NCBI GenBank assembly: GCA_017308215.1 | Contig: JAFKFQ010000268.1 | Location: 1-40,060, forward strand | Direction of reading: 5' to 3' | DNA from: a bacterium | GTDB taxonomy: Bacteria; Planctomycetota; Planctomycetia; Gemmatales; Gemmataceae | Length of the DNA: 40,060 nt | Shown here: positions 9,520 through 17,714 of the stretch, piece after piece | Layout: the number at the start of each line of letters is the position of its first letter | How positions within the stretch are numbered: position 1 is the first letter of the stretch | Made by a program: the position numbers and the translations under genes | The notes under the pieces: model-generated | The model's database searches: none | Seen by the model: the letters and a program-made list of their open reading frames with translations, nothing else | What the model was told of the DNA's origin: nothing

Positions 9520-10578
9520 TTAGCTCGCGCCCGCCGGCGGCGCCACGCCGAGCCGGGCCGCGTGCGGCGCCAGCGCGTCGAGGATGCCGGCGTACAGCTC
9601 CACGCCGGCCGCCAGCGCGGACCGCTTCCGCGCCAGCCCGCGCTCGCCGGGGAGGCGCACCGCCTCCACCCCCGGCGCCGGCGCCGCCGCGCGACACGCC
9701 TCCGCCAGCCAGCCGGTTTCACGCCGGAACTCGGCCGCGCCGCCGAACGCCGCCGGGTCCGTCGCCTGCACGAACACCGACGCGCCCCAGCGCTCCGGCT
9801 TCGCCGACCGGCCGGCCCCGCCGAGCCCCTGCGTCAGCGCCTCCACCAGGAGCGCCAGCCCGTACCCCTTGTGCCCGTGGTCGAGCCCGCCGACCGGTAG
9901 CAGCGTCCCCGGCGGCTTCGTCGAGAGGACCGCCGGGTCGTCACTCGGGTGCCCGGCGGCGTCGATCGCCCACGCCCCGGGGAAGCGCCCGCCCTCCTTC
10001 GCCAACCGGTTCGCCATGCCGTTCGTGGTGATCGACGCGCTGACGTCGATGAGGATCGGGTCGCCGTCGGTCGGGATGCCGACGGCGAGCGGGTCGGGCG
10101 TGAACACCGGCGTGCGCCCGCCGAACGGCGCGACCGTGGCGACGGCCGGGTCGGAACTGGCGATCTGCACGAGGAAGCCGCGGTCGGTGGCGCGCTGCAG
10201 GAACGCCGCGAGGCAGCCGATGTGGTGGCTGTTGCGGACCACGACGGTGCCGACGCCGTGCGCCGCGGCGCGGTCGCAGGCGAGATCGACCGCCGCCGCC
10301 GCGAGCCACACGCCGGGGAGGCGGCGGCCGTCCCACGTCACGGCGGCGCCGCGGTCGGCGACGACTTCGGGCGCGCCGGTCGGCGTCATGGTGCCGTCGC
10401 GCAACTCGGCGAGGTACGCGGGGGCGAGCTGGAGGCCGTGCGTGGTGTGGCCGAGCAAATCCGCCTCGACCAGACCGGCGGCGATGACGTCCGGCTTGTC
10501 GCCGTCGCACCCGGCGGCGCGGAACAGGTCGGCGGCGTAGCGGACGAGCTCGGCGGCGGGGTAACGGGGTGAAGGCAT
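9520..10578 (-). CDS. Malate/L-lactate dehydrogenase (Ldh2 family) oxidoreductase
   Basis: A 352-residue NAD(P)-dependent dehydrogenase of the Ldh2/YbiC/AllD family, which oxidises 2-hydroxyacids such as malate, lactate, sulfolactate or ureidoglycolate. Family features are EADLLGHTTHGLQLAPAYLA near the N-terminus, VVVRNSHHIGCLAAFL with the catalytic His, and ASSDPAVATVAPFGG. Also seen are PDPLAVGIPT, FPGAWAIDAAGHPSDDP, LLPVGGLDHGHKGYGLALLVEAL and the C-terminal LPGERG. The start is ATG at 10578 with GGAG six bases upstream. The frame extends far upstream as a shadow of the divergent PAP2 gene, which I excluded. The exact substrate cannot be read from sequence. It is divergent from the PAP2 phosphatase gene, with an 84-base shared promoter region. 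Confidence 0.9.
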   Translation of the reverse strand: MPSPRYPAAELVRYAADLFRAAGCDGDKPDVIAAGLVEADLLGHTTHGLQLAPAYLAELRDGTMTPTGAPEVVADRGAAVTWDGRRLPGVWLAAAAVDLACDRAAAHGVGTVVVRNSHHIGCLAAFLQRATDRGFLVQIASSDPAVATVAPFGGRTPVFTPDPLAVGIPTDGDPILIDVSASITTNGMANRLAKEGGRFPGAWAIDAAGHPSDDPAVLSTKPPGTLLPVGGLDHGHKGYGLALLVEALTQGLGGAGRSAKPERWGASVFVQATDPAAFGGAAEFRRETGWLAEACRAAAPAPGVEAVRLPGERGLARKRSALAAGVELYAGILDALAPHAARLGVAPPAGAS

Positions 10579-10662
10579 CGCATGCTCCGGGAGTGGTCGT
10601 GAGTCCATTGTTATGCGCCGGCGGCGTATGACACACAGCGGGCGACGCACGAGGAGGGCACG

Positions 10663-11364
10663 ATGAGGCGGCTGTGGGAGTGGGCGCGGCGGGCGGACGC
10701 GTTCGTCCTCGCCGTGGTGCTGGCCGCCGGCGCCGCGGTGTGGGTGTTCCTCGCCGTCGCGGCGAACGTCGCCGAGGGGAGCACCCGCGAGTTCGACGAC
10801 CGCCTCATCCTCGCGCTGCGCGAGTCCGGCGACCCGGCCGACCCGGTCGGCCCGCGCTGGGTCGAGGAGGGCGCCCGCGACCTGACGGCGCTCGGCGGCT
10901 ACACGGTGCTGACGCTCCTGGTCGGGGCCGTACTCGGCTACCTGTTGATGGGCCGGCACCGCCCGGCGGCGCTGCTGGTGTTCGCGGCCACGGCCGGCGG
11001 CGGGGCGCTGAGCCTGGCGCTGAAGGGCGCCTTCCACCGCCCGCGCCCGGACCTCGTGCCACACCTGTCGTACAGCGCCACGTCGAGCTTCCCGAGCGGG
11101 CACTCGATGCTCGCCGCGGTGACGTACCTGACGCTCGGGGCGCTGCTCGCCCGGCTGGTCCGGCCGTGGTGGGCGAAGCTGTACTTCGCGGCCGTGGCGG
11201 TGGTGTTCGCCGGGCTGGTCGGGGTGAGCCGGGTGTACCTCGGGGTCCACTACCCGACCGACGTGGCCGCCGGGTGGGCGGCCGGGCTGGCGTGGGCGGC
11301 CGGGTGCTGGCTGGCCGCCCGCTACCTGCAAAGCTGCGGGGTGGTGGAGAAGTCGGCGGACTGA
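10663..11364 (+). CDS. PAP2 superfamily membrane phosphatase
   Basis: This 233-residue membrane protein carries the three PAP2 acid-phosphatase motifs: K-x6-RP (KGAFHRPRP), PSGH (FPSGHSMLAAVTYL) and SR-x5-H-x3-D (SRVYLGVHYPTDV). There are about five or six hydrophobic segments, the first at residues 12-35. Such enzymes dephosphorylate phosphatidic acid, phosphatidylglycerophosphate or undecaprenyl pyrophosphate at the outer face of the cytoplasmic membrane. The ATG is preceded by GAGGAGGG four bases upstream. The following hydrolase gene starts 56 bases downstream on the same strand, so a shared transcript is possible. The lipid substrate is not predictable. Confidence 0.9.
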   Translation: MRRLWEWARRADAFVLAVVLAAGAAVWVFLAVAANVAEGSTREFDDRLILALRESGDPADPVGPRWVEEGARDLTALGGYTVLTLLVGAVLGYLLMGRHRPAALLVFAATAGGGALSLALKGAFHRPRPDLVPHLSYSATSSFPSGHSMLAAVTYLTLGALLARLVRPWWAKLYFAAVAVVFAGLVGVSRVYLGVHYPTDVAAGWAAGLAWAAGCWLAARYLQSCGVVEKSAD

Positions 11365-11420
11365 CGCGGCACCGCGCTTGCACCACTGCTGACGGCCCGA
11401 ACCCCGTGCGAGGCGCCCCT

Positions 11421-12026
11421 GTGTCCGGCCCGAGCCAAACCCTCCACGGCAACGCCCCGGACCGGTCGCCGGCCGCGCTCCTGCTGGTGGACGTGATCAA
11501 CCCGCTGGACTTCCCCGAGGCGGACGAACTCCTCCGCTTCGCCGTCCCCGCCGCCGACCGGCTCGCGGAGCTGAAGCGCGGGGCACGCGCGGCCGGGGTG
11601 CCGGTGGTGTACGCGAACGACAACTTCGGCCGGTGGCGGTCGGACCTGTCGGCGGTGGTGGAGCGGTGCGCCGAGCGGGGGTGCAAGGGCCGCCCGCTCG
11701 TCGAGCGGCTCCGCCCCGAGAAGGAGGACTACTTCGTCCTGAAGCCGAAGCACTCGGCGTTCTTCTCGACCACCCTCGACACGCTGCTGCGCTACCTGGG
11801 GACGCGCGCCGTGGTGCTGGGCGGGTTCGCGGCGGACATCTGCGTACTGTTCACCGCCAACGACGCGTACATGCGCGACCTGAAGCTGGTGGTGCCGGCG
11901 GACGGGGTGGCGTCGAACGCGGCGGGGGACCGGGACGCGGCGCTGGCGCTGATGCGCCGGGTGCTGAAGGCGGAGACGCCGGCGGCGGCGGAGGTAGATT
12001 TCGCGGCGCTGGCCGGCGGCGGGTGA
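11421..12026 (+). CDS. Isochorismatase-family cysteine hydrolase
   Basis: A 201-residue cysteine hydrolase of the isochorismatase/nicotinamidase fold. The putative catalytic triad is Asp24 in ALLLVDVINPLDF, a Lys in FVLKPKHSAFFST (residue 108 or 110), and Cys141 in VVLGGFAADICVLFTANDAY, which also carries the cis-peptide region before the Cys. The start is GTG at 11421 with GAGG seven bases upstream; the frame is open for 249 codons further upstream only because it shadows the PAP2 gene. The substrate (nicotinamide, isochorismate, a carbamoyl amide or other) is not deducible. Its neighbours are PAP2 upstream and DUF1501 downstream, which gives no metabolic hint. Confidence 0.88.
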   Translation: MSGPSQTLHGNAPDRSPAALLLVDVINPLDFPEADELLRFAVPAADRLAELKRGARAAGVPVVYANDNFGRWRSDLSAVVERCAERGCKGRPLVERLRPEKEDYFVLKPKHSAFFSTTLDTLLRYLGTRAVVLGGFAADICVLFTANDAYMRDLKLVVPADGVASNAAGDRDAALALMRRVLKAETPAAAEVDFAALAGGG

Positions 12027-12092
12027 CGGACCTCGCGCTTGTTCCGTCCGGCGGAAGTGGGATAATGGCCGCACCCGCCGGAGGTCCTCTCC

Positions 12093-13484
12093 ATGCTCCT
12101 CGTCGGCCGCCAGTCCGCGCGCACGTGCCAGACGATCCACCGCCGCGCGTTCCTCCAGGTGGGGGCGAGTTCGGCGCTCGGGCTGTCGCTCGCCGACCTG
12201 CTCCGCGCCCGCCCGCCCGGCGGCACCGGCCACAACCCCGGCGCCGCCCGGGCCGTCATCCTCCTCTGGCTGTGGGGCGGACCGAGCCAGCTCGACACGT
12301 TCGACCCCAAGCCGAACGCCCCGCTCGACTACCGCGGCCCGTTCGGCACCATCCCGACACGCATCCCCGGCGTCCGCTTCTGCGAACTCTTCCCGCAGCT
12401 CGCCGGCGTGTCGAACCACCTCGCGGTCGTGCGCACGCTCACCACGCCGTCGAACGACCACGGCATCGCCGGCACCATCGGGCTGACCGGCAGCGGCGCC
12501 GGCGGCACCGGGCTCGACGGCAAGCCGCTCGGCGGGTCGCCGCGGCCGGCGCTCGGGGCGGTCGTGGCGAAGGCGCGCACGGCCGGGCGCCAGACCGCCA
12601 CGGCGAACCTCCACCCGTTCTTCGTCGTCGGCGGGAAGCTGCACCAGGGGAAGAAGGCGATCATCGGCGAGGGCGGCGGGCCGCTCGGGGCGGCGTTCGA
12701 CCCGTTCCGCCTCGTCTACGACCCGGCGGCGGGGACGAAGGTGCCGGCGCTCGAACTCCCGCCCGACCTGACCCCGGAGCGCATGACCGACCGCGCCGCG
12801 CTGCTCGCCGGGATGGGCCGCGCCGAGTCGCGGGCGCAGGAGCTCGGCGCCGCCGGCGCGCTCGACGAGTACCGCGCCCGGGCGCTGGCGATGCTCACCA
12901 ACCCGGCCGCGGCGGCGCTGTTCGACGTGTCGAAGGAGCCCGCCGCGCTCGCCGACCGCTACGGCCGCACGCGGTTCGGCCAGAGCTGCCTGCTGGCGCG
13001 ACGGCTCGTCGAGGGCGGGGTGCCGTTCGTGCAGGTGAACTGGAGCGACCACGTCGAGGCCGAGGAGGACGCGGGCGACGGCGGGTGGGACCACCACTAC
13101 CGCAACTTCCAGATCATGCAGGACCGCCACGCCGGCTGGCTCGACCAGGCGTTCGCCGCGCTGGTGACGGACTTGCGCGACCGCGGGCTCCTGGCGAGCA
13201 CGCTGGTGGTGGCGGTAGGCGAGTTCGGGCGTGAGCCGAAGGTGAACGACAAGGCCGGGCGCGAGCACTGGCCCGGGTGCTACAGCGCGGTGCTGGCCGG
13301 CGGCGGCGTGGCCGGCGGGCGCGTCGTCGGCACCAGCGACGCCCGCGCCGCCCGCCCCGCCGACACGCCGCTGACCCCCGCCGACCTGAACGCGACGGTG
13401 CAGCATCTGGTGGGGTTGACCAGCGAGCAGGTGGCCGGGCTGGGGCTGACGTCGGTCGGCCGCGTGGTCGAGGAACTGTTCTGA
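12093..13484 (+). CDS. DUF1501 family exported protein
   Basis: Second DUF1501 protein of the window, 463 residues. The N-terminus [22 protein letters not shown] (about residues 16-37) is a Tat-like leader. The core shows [76 protein letters not shown] and [20 protein letters not shown]-type metal-site pattern ([23 protein letters not shown]) fits the alkaline phosphatase-like fold. The ATG has GGAGG eight bases upstream. An SDR oxidoreductase gene follows 23 bases downstream with its own ribosome site, so the two are probably co-transcribed. No DUF1549/DUF1553 partner gene is adjacent. Confidence 0.9.
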   Translation: MLLVGRQSARTCQTIHRRAFLQVGASSALGLSLADLLRARPPGGTGHNPGAARAVILLWLWGGPSQLDTFDPKPNAPLDYRGPFGTIPTRIPGVRFCELFPQLAGVSNHLAVVRTLTTPSNDHGIAGTIGLTGSGAGGTGLDGKPLGGSPRPALGAVVAKARTAGRQTATANLHPFFVVGGKLHQGKKAIIGEGGGPLGAAFDPFRLVYDPAAGTKVPALELPPDLTPERMTDRAALLAGMGRAESRAQELGAAGALDEYRARALAMLTNPAAAALFDVSKEPAALADRYGRTRFGQSCLLARRLVEGGVPFVQVNWSDHVEAEEDAGDGGWDHHYRNFQIMQDRHAGWLDQAFAALVTDLRDRGLLASTLVVAVGEFGREPKVNDKAGREHWPGCYSAVLAGGGVAGGRVVGTSDARAARPADTPLTPADLNATVQHLVGLTSEQVAGLGLTSVGRVVEELF

Positions 13485-13507
13485 TCGCAAGGCGAGAGGG
13501 GATCACG

Positions 13508-14251
13508 ATGGCAGCGGGGAAGGTGGCGATTGTCACCGGTGGTGGATCGGGGGTCGGTCGGGCGGCGGTGCTGGCGCTGCACCGCGAGGGGTGGTCGGTC
13601 GTCGTCGCCGGGCGGCGGGCCGACGCACTCGCCGAGACGGTCGCCGGTGCGGACCGAATGCTCGCCGTCCCGACCGATGTGACCGACCCGGCGGCTGTCC
13701 GCGCCCTCTTCGACCGCACCGTCGCCGCGTTCGGCCGGCTCGACCTGCTGTTCAACAACGCCGGCGCCACCGCTCCGGGTGTGCCGCTGGAAGAACTCAC
13801 CGTCGAGCAGTGGCGCGCCGCCGTGGACGTGAACCTGACCGGCGTGTTCCTCTGCCTCCAGCAGGCGTTCCGGGTGATGAAGGCGCAGACCCCGCGCGGC
13901 GGGCGGGTCATCAACAACGGGTCGATCTCGGCCCACACCCCGCGCCCGAACTCCGCCCCGTACACCTCCACCAAGCACGCCGTCACCGGGCTGACGAAGG
14001 CCGCCGCGCTCGACGGCCGGGCGTTCGACATCGCCGTCGGGCAGATCGACATCGGCAACGCGGCGACGGAGATGACCGGGCGGATGGCGGACGGCGTACC
14101 GCAGGCGAACGGGACGGTCGCTCCCGAGCCGCGGATGGCCGTTGACGACGTGGCGCGAGCGGTGGTGTACATGGCGAGCCTGCCGCCCGACGCGAACGTG
14201 CTGTTCATGACCGTGATGGCGACCAAGATGCCGTTCGTCGGCCGGGGGTGA
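13508..14251 (+). CDS. Short-chain dehydrogenase/reductase (SDR)
   Basis: A 247-residue classical SDR. The NAD(P)-binding glycine motif is TGGGSGVG at residues 10-17. NNAG lies at 83-86, a catalytic Ser in NNGSISAH (139-141), and the YxxxK pair at Tyr152 and Lys156. Arg36-Arg37 after the second strand (VVVAGRR) favours NADP(H). Enzymes of this type reduce ketones or oxidise secondary alcohols in the cytoplasm; the substrate is unknown. The ATG at 13508 is preceded by GAGGGG six bases upstream. It follows the DUF1501 gene closely and is followed by a palindromic repeat that may end the transcript. Confidence 0.93.
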   Translation: MAAGKVAIVTGGGSGVGRAAVLALHREGWSVVVAGRRADALAETVAGADRMLAVPTDVTDPAAVRALFDRTVAAFGRLDLLFNNAGATAPGVPLEELTVEQWRAAVDVNLTGVFLCLQQAFRVMKAQTPRGGRVINNGSISAHTPRPNSAPYTSTKHAVTGLTKAAALDGRAFDIAVGQIDIGNAATEMTGRMADGVPQANGTVAPEPRMAVDDVARAVVYMASLPPDANVLFMTVMATKMPFVGRG

Positions 14252-14287
14252 CCCGGCGGGGGTACGGGGGATGCGCCGCCCGCCGCG

Positions 14288-14398
14288 CCCGGGGCGTTGC
14301 CCCGGGCTATTGGATCCCAGGCCTTTGGCCTGATGACTGCCGAATCTGCTCTTCACCCCGAAGGGGTGGGATTCCATAGCCCGGGGCAACGCCCCGGG
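14288..14398. repeat. Dispersed palindromic repeat, second copy
   Basis: Perfect 19-bp inverted arms lie at 14288-14306 and 14380-14398 (cccggggcgttgccccggg and its complement). They extend imperfectly inward through ctattggatccc / gggattccatag. The centre holds atcccaggcctttggcctgat and the hairpin caccccgaaggggtg. All three modules match those at 5873-6021 but in a different order. It sits between the SDR and the DUF1559 gene and may terminate the SDR transcript. About 150 bases between it and 14555 have no gene and should hold the DUF1559 promoter. Confidence 0.8.
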
Positions 14399-14554
14399 AA
14401 CCCCGCACGCAGTGTCCCATTCAACTCACGACGCGCGTCGCGCGTTTCGCGTTCGTGTGAAGGATTTTTCTCTTGTATTACGGCGGTCGTCGCGTACCGT
14501 GATGTGACGCTCGCGCGATTCGTAACACGCGCGGCGCCACCGCGGAGCGCTCCC

Positions 14555-15541
14555 ATGACTCGCCGCGTCGCCTTCACGCTGATCGAGCTGCTGGTGGTGA
14601 TCGCGATCATCGCCATCCTCATCGGGCTCCTCCTGCCCGCCGTGCAGAAGGTTCGTGAGGCGGCGGCGCGGACGAAGTGCTCGAACAACCTCAAGCAGAT
14701 CGGCCTCGCCGTCCACAACCACGAGGGCGCCCTCGGCTACTTCCCGACCGGCTACTGGCGCAAGACCTGGCCCGTCGACCCGACCAACCCGAAGGGGCAC
14801 TTCCGCTGGTCGGCGCTGGCACAGCTCACCCCGTACCTCGAACAGACCGCCGTCTACAACGCCCTCGACCTGACGTACCCGCTTTACGGCGGTGGCACCC
14901 AGCAACCGGAAGTCATCCCGTTTCCGCCGAACCGCCCGGCCGTCGCCACCGTGGTGCCGACGTTCCTGTGCCCGTCGGACCAGTTCCGGGTCGTGAAGCC
15001 CGACCAAGGGCCGTGCAACTACGCGGCGTGCAGCGGCGGCAACCCGAGCGGCGACGCGCTCACCGGCGACGGGCTGTTCACCGGCGTGGACCTCGATGTG
15101 GCGAAGAACGCCGGCGTCCGCGTGGTCGGCGTGATGGACGGGCTGAGCAACACGGTGGCGTTCGCCGAGACGACGCTCGGCGCCGGCGACGTGGCCCCGG
15201 CCGGCGCGGCCGACGTGCGGCTCTACTACAAGCAGGTGACGGCGCTGTCACAGGCGAACTGCGACTCCAGCACGACCCTCATCACCGACCGCGGGGCGCT
15301 GTGGGCGGACGGGGCGTACAACTGCACGCTGCTGAACACCGTGCGGACGCCGAACAGCCCGCAGATGGACTGCGTGCAGCACTCGAACCCGGCGTGGAAG
15401 GCGGCGCGGAGCCGCCACACCGGCGGGGCAAACGTGCTGTTCGGCGACGGGTCGGTGCGGTTCGTGCGCGACTCCGTTAACGCCGCCACGTGGCAGGCCG
15501 CCGGCACCCGCACCGGCGGCGAGCCGGCGGGCGACTTCTGA
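14555..15541 (+). CDS. DUF1559 prepilin-like protein
   Basis: A 328-residue DUF1559 protein. It begins MTRRVAFTLIELLVVIAIIA, a type IV prepilin/pseudopilin leader, with the N-methylation site after the short basic leader and Glu at position 5 of the hydrophobic helix. LLLPAVQKVREAAARTKCSNNLKQIGLAVHNH, the universal DUF1559 segment, follows. The C-terminal H-x9-DG motif (HTGGANVLFGDGSVRFVRD) is intact. These proteins are hugely expanded in Planctomycetota and are thought to be exported via a type II/IV pilus-like machine; their role is unclear. The ATG at 14555 was chosen because the leader must be N-terminal; the frame continues upstream into the repeat. Its stop codon touches the repeat at 15541. 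Confidence 0.93.
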   Translation: MTRRVAFTLIELLVVIAIIAILIGLLLPAVQKVREAAARTKCSNNLKQIGLAVHNHEGALGYFPTGYWRKTWPVDPTNPKGHFRWSALAQLTPYLEQTAVYNALDLTYPLYGGGTQQPEVIPFPPNRPAVATVVPTFLCPSDQFRVVKPDQGPCNYAACSGGNPSGDALTGDGLFTGVDLDVAKNAGVRVVGVMDGLSNTVAFAETTLGAGDVAPAGAADVRLYYKQVTALSQANCDSSTTLITDRGALWADGAYNCTLLNTVRTPNSPQMDCVQHSNPAWKAARSRHTGGANVLFGDGSVRFVRDSVNAATWQAAGTRTGGEPAGDF

Positions 15542-15638
15542 CTTGGGGACCGTGAGACTTGGGGACAAGAGGCGATGGGAGGGAAGCCTCCCACGGTCCC
15601 CCAAGTCCCACGGTCCCCAAATCCCACGGTCCCCAAGT
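15541..15638. repeat. Tandem and inverted 14-16-base repeats
   Basis: The unit tcccacggtccccaag occurs three times in a row (about 15589-15638). On the other side the reversed unit acttggggac occurs twice (15541-15550 and about 15557-15566). The outermost copies (15541-15554 and 15625-15638) form a perfect 14-bp inverted repeat. The left arm shares its first base with the stop codon of the DUF1559 gene. It lies just upstream of the ribosome site (ggag) of the DUF4198-like gene, so it could act as a terminator or affect that gene's expression. Confidence 0.7.
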
Positions 15639-15653
15639 TTCTGGAGCCTCCCC

Positions 15654-16325
15654 ATGCGCTTCCTTGGTGCCCTCGCGCTCGCCGCGCTCGCCACGACCGC
15701 GGCGCACGCGCACTTCGTCTTCGTGTACGTGGATGGCGGCGACGCGAAGGTCGTGTTCGGCCACCACGCCGCGCCGGACCCCGACGCCTTCCCGACCCGC
15801 GCCGAGAAGACCACCCTCACCGCCCGCGACAGCGCCGGCAAGGAAACGCCACTGGTGCTGGAGAAGGGCGCCGGCAACTTCTTCCGGGCGAAGCTCCCCG
15901 CCGCGCCGGTCGTGGTGTACGGCACCACCGAGTCCGGCGTCGCGCAGAAAGGTGACGCGCCGCCGGTCCTCTCCTGGTACTACCCGAAGGTGATCGTCGG
16001 CGACCCGTTCGCGGCGAACGTCGCGGCGGGGAAGGTCATGGACATTGTGCCGGTGCGCGACGGTGGGAAGGTCCACTTCCGCGTGTCGGCCGCCGGGAAG
16101 GCGCTGCCCGATGTCGAGGTGACGGTCGGCATGGACGGGAAGGAGGAGGCGAAGGCGGAGACGGTGAAGACGGATGCCGCGGGGCTGACGCCGGGGTTCG
16201 CCGGGCACGGCCGCTACCTCGTCGCGGCGCGGCGGGTGGAGGCGAAGGCCGGCGAGTTCGGCGGAAAGAGCTACACCGCTGTCCGCCACACGGCGACGCT
16301 GGTGTGCGACGTGCCGGGGCGCTGA
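15654..16325 (+). CDS. DUF4198-like exported protein
   Basis: A 223-residue protein with signal peptide MRFLGALALAALATTAAHAH; the His after the cleavage site (HAHFVFVYVD) is typical of DUF4198/NikM-like domains. The body (GDAKVVFGHHAAPDPDAF, LSWYYPKVIVGDPF, and a C-terminal beta-sandwich ending GHGRYLVAARRVEAKAGEFGG) fits this family. It is often linked to metal (nickel or cobalt) handling or to carboxypeptidase-regulatory-like folds. The exact role is unknown. ATG at 15654 with GGAG eight bases upstream. A possible small membrane protein gene starts six bases after its stop codon. Confidence 0.72.
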   Translation: MRFLGALALAALATTAAHAHFVFVYVDGGDAKVVFGHHAAPDPDAFPTRAEKTTLTARDSAGKETPLVLEKGAGNFFRAKLPAAPVVVYGTTESGVAQKGDAPPVLSWYYPKVIVGDPFAANVAAGKVMDIVPVRDGGKVHFRVSAAGKALPDVEVTVGMDGKEEAKAETVKTDAAGLTPGFAGHGRYLVAARRVEAKAGEFGGKSYTAVRHTATLVCDVPGR

Positions 16326-16331
16326 CCCGCG

Positions 16332-16442
16332 ATGGGCTACTACCACCCACTCCGGCGCCCGGCGCCGGGACGACTCTTTTGGGCCGTGATGGCAGTCGCG
16401 CTGATGCTCGCCGCGGCGAGCATCGGCTCGCGGCTTCCGTAG
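16332..16442 (+). CDS. Possible 36-residue small membrane protein
   Basis: A short frame starts with ATG six bases after the stop of the DUF4198-like gene. It encodes 36 residues: a basic N-terminus (MGYYHPLRRPAPGR) followed by one hydrophobic helix (LFWAVMAVALMLAAASIG) and SRLP. The positive-inside single-helix layout is typical of small membrane proteins. No clear ribosome site is visible, so translation would depend on coupling to the upstream gene. The composition could arise by chance, and the stop codon lies at the edge of the following repeat region. Confidence 0.4.
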   Translation: MGYYHPLRRPAPGRLFWAVMAVALMLAAASIGSRLP

Positions 16443-16448
16443 CGATGT

Positions 16449-16696
16449 GTCGACCGATCCCTGTCGGCCCGGGCGAACGGCCGGCGTGAGCCGGCTGGTC
16501 GTTGGTACTCGTGCCTTCGCAGACCCGCTCACCCCACGAGCCGCGACCGCCAGGGAGTGGCCGGCGGCCATCGCATACCGCGATCGGCGAGGATGGGTTC
16601 CGCAGCCGCTCCCTGGCGGTCGCGGCTCGTGAAGCCACCGATACACTGCCCAAGCACCTGGACCAACGACCAGCCGGCTCACGCCGGCCATTCGCC
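16449..16696. repeat. Nested inverted repeats (family shared with 17715-17821)
   Basis: The outer arms are 34 bases each (16472-16505 and 16663-16696) with one mismatch. Their loop contains a second, perfect 23-bp inverted repeat (16535-16557 and 16609-16631; core gccgcgaccgccagggag). The outer unit, with its leader gtcgaccgatccctgtcggcc, is the same as at 17715-17821. The structure looks like one palindromic element inserted into the loop of another. The downstream interval 16697-16923 has no gene that I can support. Confidence 0.8.
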
Positions 16697-16923
16697 ACGC
16701 CGGCGCGCCGGTAAGCTGGGTAAGCAGGTCAGGCGCCGGTCGACGGCGGGTTTGAACGCCTTACGCGCCACCAGGAAGAGACTACCACCGGGCGCCGCCG
16801 GCGCCGCGCGTTCGGCGATCGTTTTCCCTACGATTTTCAGTGTATTCGCAGAATTCTGGCGGATCGCCCACGGTCCGGCATCCGCCGTGCGATAGGGTGT
16901 GCCGTCCCCAGCAGGAGGCACTG

Positions 16924-17091
16924 ATGACCGCGACGAAGCCGAGCCCGCGCATCACCCCCGACATGACCCCGGCCGAGCGGCGGCGGGCCGTGCGGTCGCT
17001 CCTCCGCGAGCTCGCCGCCGTACTCCACGCCACCCGCCGCATCAGCCAGGAAATCCGCTGGCCGGCGCCCGCGCTCGCCGGCGCGTGCTGA
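16924..17091 (+). CDS. Small protein, 55 residues, unknown function
   Basis: The ATG at 16924 has a strong ribosome site, AGGAGG, five bases upstream. The 55-residue product starts MTATKPSPRITPDMTPAERR and continues as an amphipathic basic helix (RRRAVRSLLRELAAVLHATRRISQ) before ending WPAPALAGAC. Short 'MTPAERR'-type proteins occur in Planctomycetota, but I do not know a function. A DNA- or RNA-binding or regulatory role would be a guess. It is convergent with the cyclophilin gene, six bases apart. The frame is open upstream, but the ribosome site decides the start. Confidence 0.7.
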   Translation: MTATKPSPRITPDMTPAERRRAVRSLLRELAAVLHATRRISQEIRWPAPALAGAC

Positions 17092-17097
17092 CCGCCG

Positions 17098-17676
17098 TCA
17101 CGGCAGCCGCCGCGCCGCCGAGATGCAGACCGGCGGCCGGAACGCCTGGCCGTCGGCGGGAGAGGTCTGAATCTTCCGCACCACGTCCATCCCCTTGACC
17201 ACCCGGCCGAACGCGGCGAACCCCTGGCCGTCCGGGTTGCGCTTGCCGCCGAAGTCGAGTTCCGGCTGGGCGCCGACGCACACAAAGAAATCGCCGGTCG
17301 CCGTGTCCGGACCGTCCCGGGCCATCGAGACGGCGCCGTCCGTGTGTGACAGCCCGGTGTCCTTCGTCCGCTCCAGCTTGATCGGCGGGAACTCGTTCTT
17401 CGCCTTCGCCGGGTTCACACCGGCCTGGATCACCTCGATCTTCACCTTGTTGTCCGGCTGGTTCGTCGGCGTGACGGTGCGGTGGAAGACGCCGCCGTCG
17501 TACAACCCGGCGTCGACATAGCGGAGGAAGTTCGCCGCCGTCTTCGGTGCCTTCGGGCTGAGTTCCAGCTCGATGTCGCCGTGCTCGGTGCGGAGTAGCA
17601 CGCGGACGGGCTTCGCGTCCTGGGCGTGTGCCGCCGGCAGTGCGGCGAGCAAGAGCACGGCGAAAAGAATTCGCAT
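17098..17676 (-). CDS. Exported cyclophilin-type peptidyl-prolyl isomerase
   Basis: A 192-residue protein with signal peptide MRILFAVLLLAALPAAHAQ. The cyclophilin domain shows VLLRTEHGDIELELSPKAPKTAANFLRYVDAGLYDGGVFHRT (catalytic Arg in FHR). Later come SMARDGPDTATGDFFVCVG and FAAFGRVVKGMDVVRKIQ. It catalyses cis-trans isomerisation of X-Pro bonds, here probably in the periplasm. The Q-x-G-x segment reads VIQAGVNPAKAKNEFPPI. The start at 17676 is the signal-peptide Met; upstream in-frame residues come from the repeat at 17715-17821 and are not protein-like. The aldo/keto reductase gene upstream is on the same strand, but the repeat hairpin separates them. Confidence 0.92.
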   Translation of the reverse strand: MRILFAVLLLAALPAAHAQDAKPVRVLLRTEHGDIELELSPKAPKTAANFLRYVDAGLYDGGVFHRTVTPTNQPDNKVKIEVIQAGVNPAKAKNEFPPIKLERTKDTGLSHTDGAVSMARDGPDTATGDFFVCVGAQPELDFGGKRNPDGQGFAAFGRVVKGMDVVRKIQTSPADGQAFRPPVCISAARRLP

Positions 17677-17714
17677 CGACGTTGCCTCGGTGGCGGGGTG
17701 GGTTTCGTGGCGGT

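Noticed and set aside
11322..13490. 722-codon minus-strand frame across the hydrolase and DUF1501 genes
   Set aside because: Spans two confirmed genes on the other strand and lacks a start context or domain.
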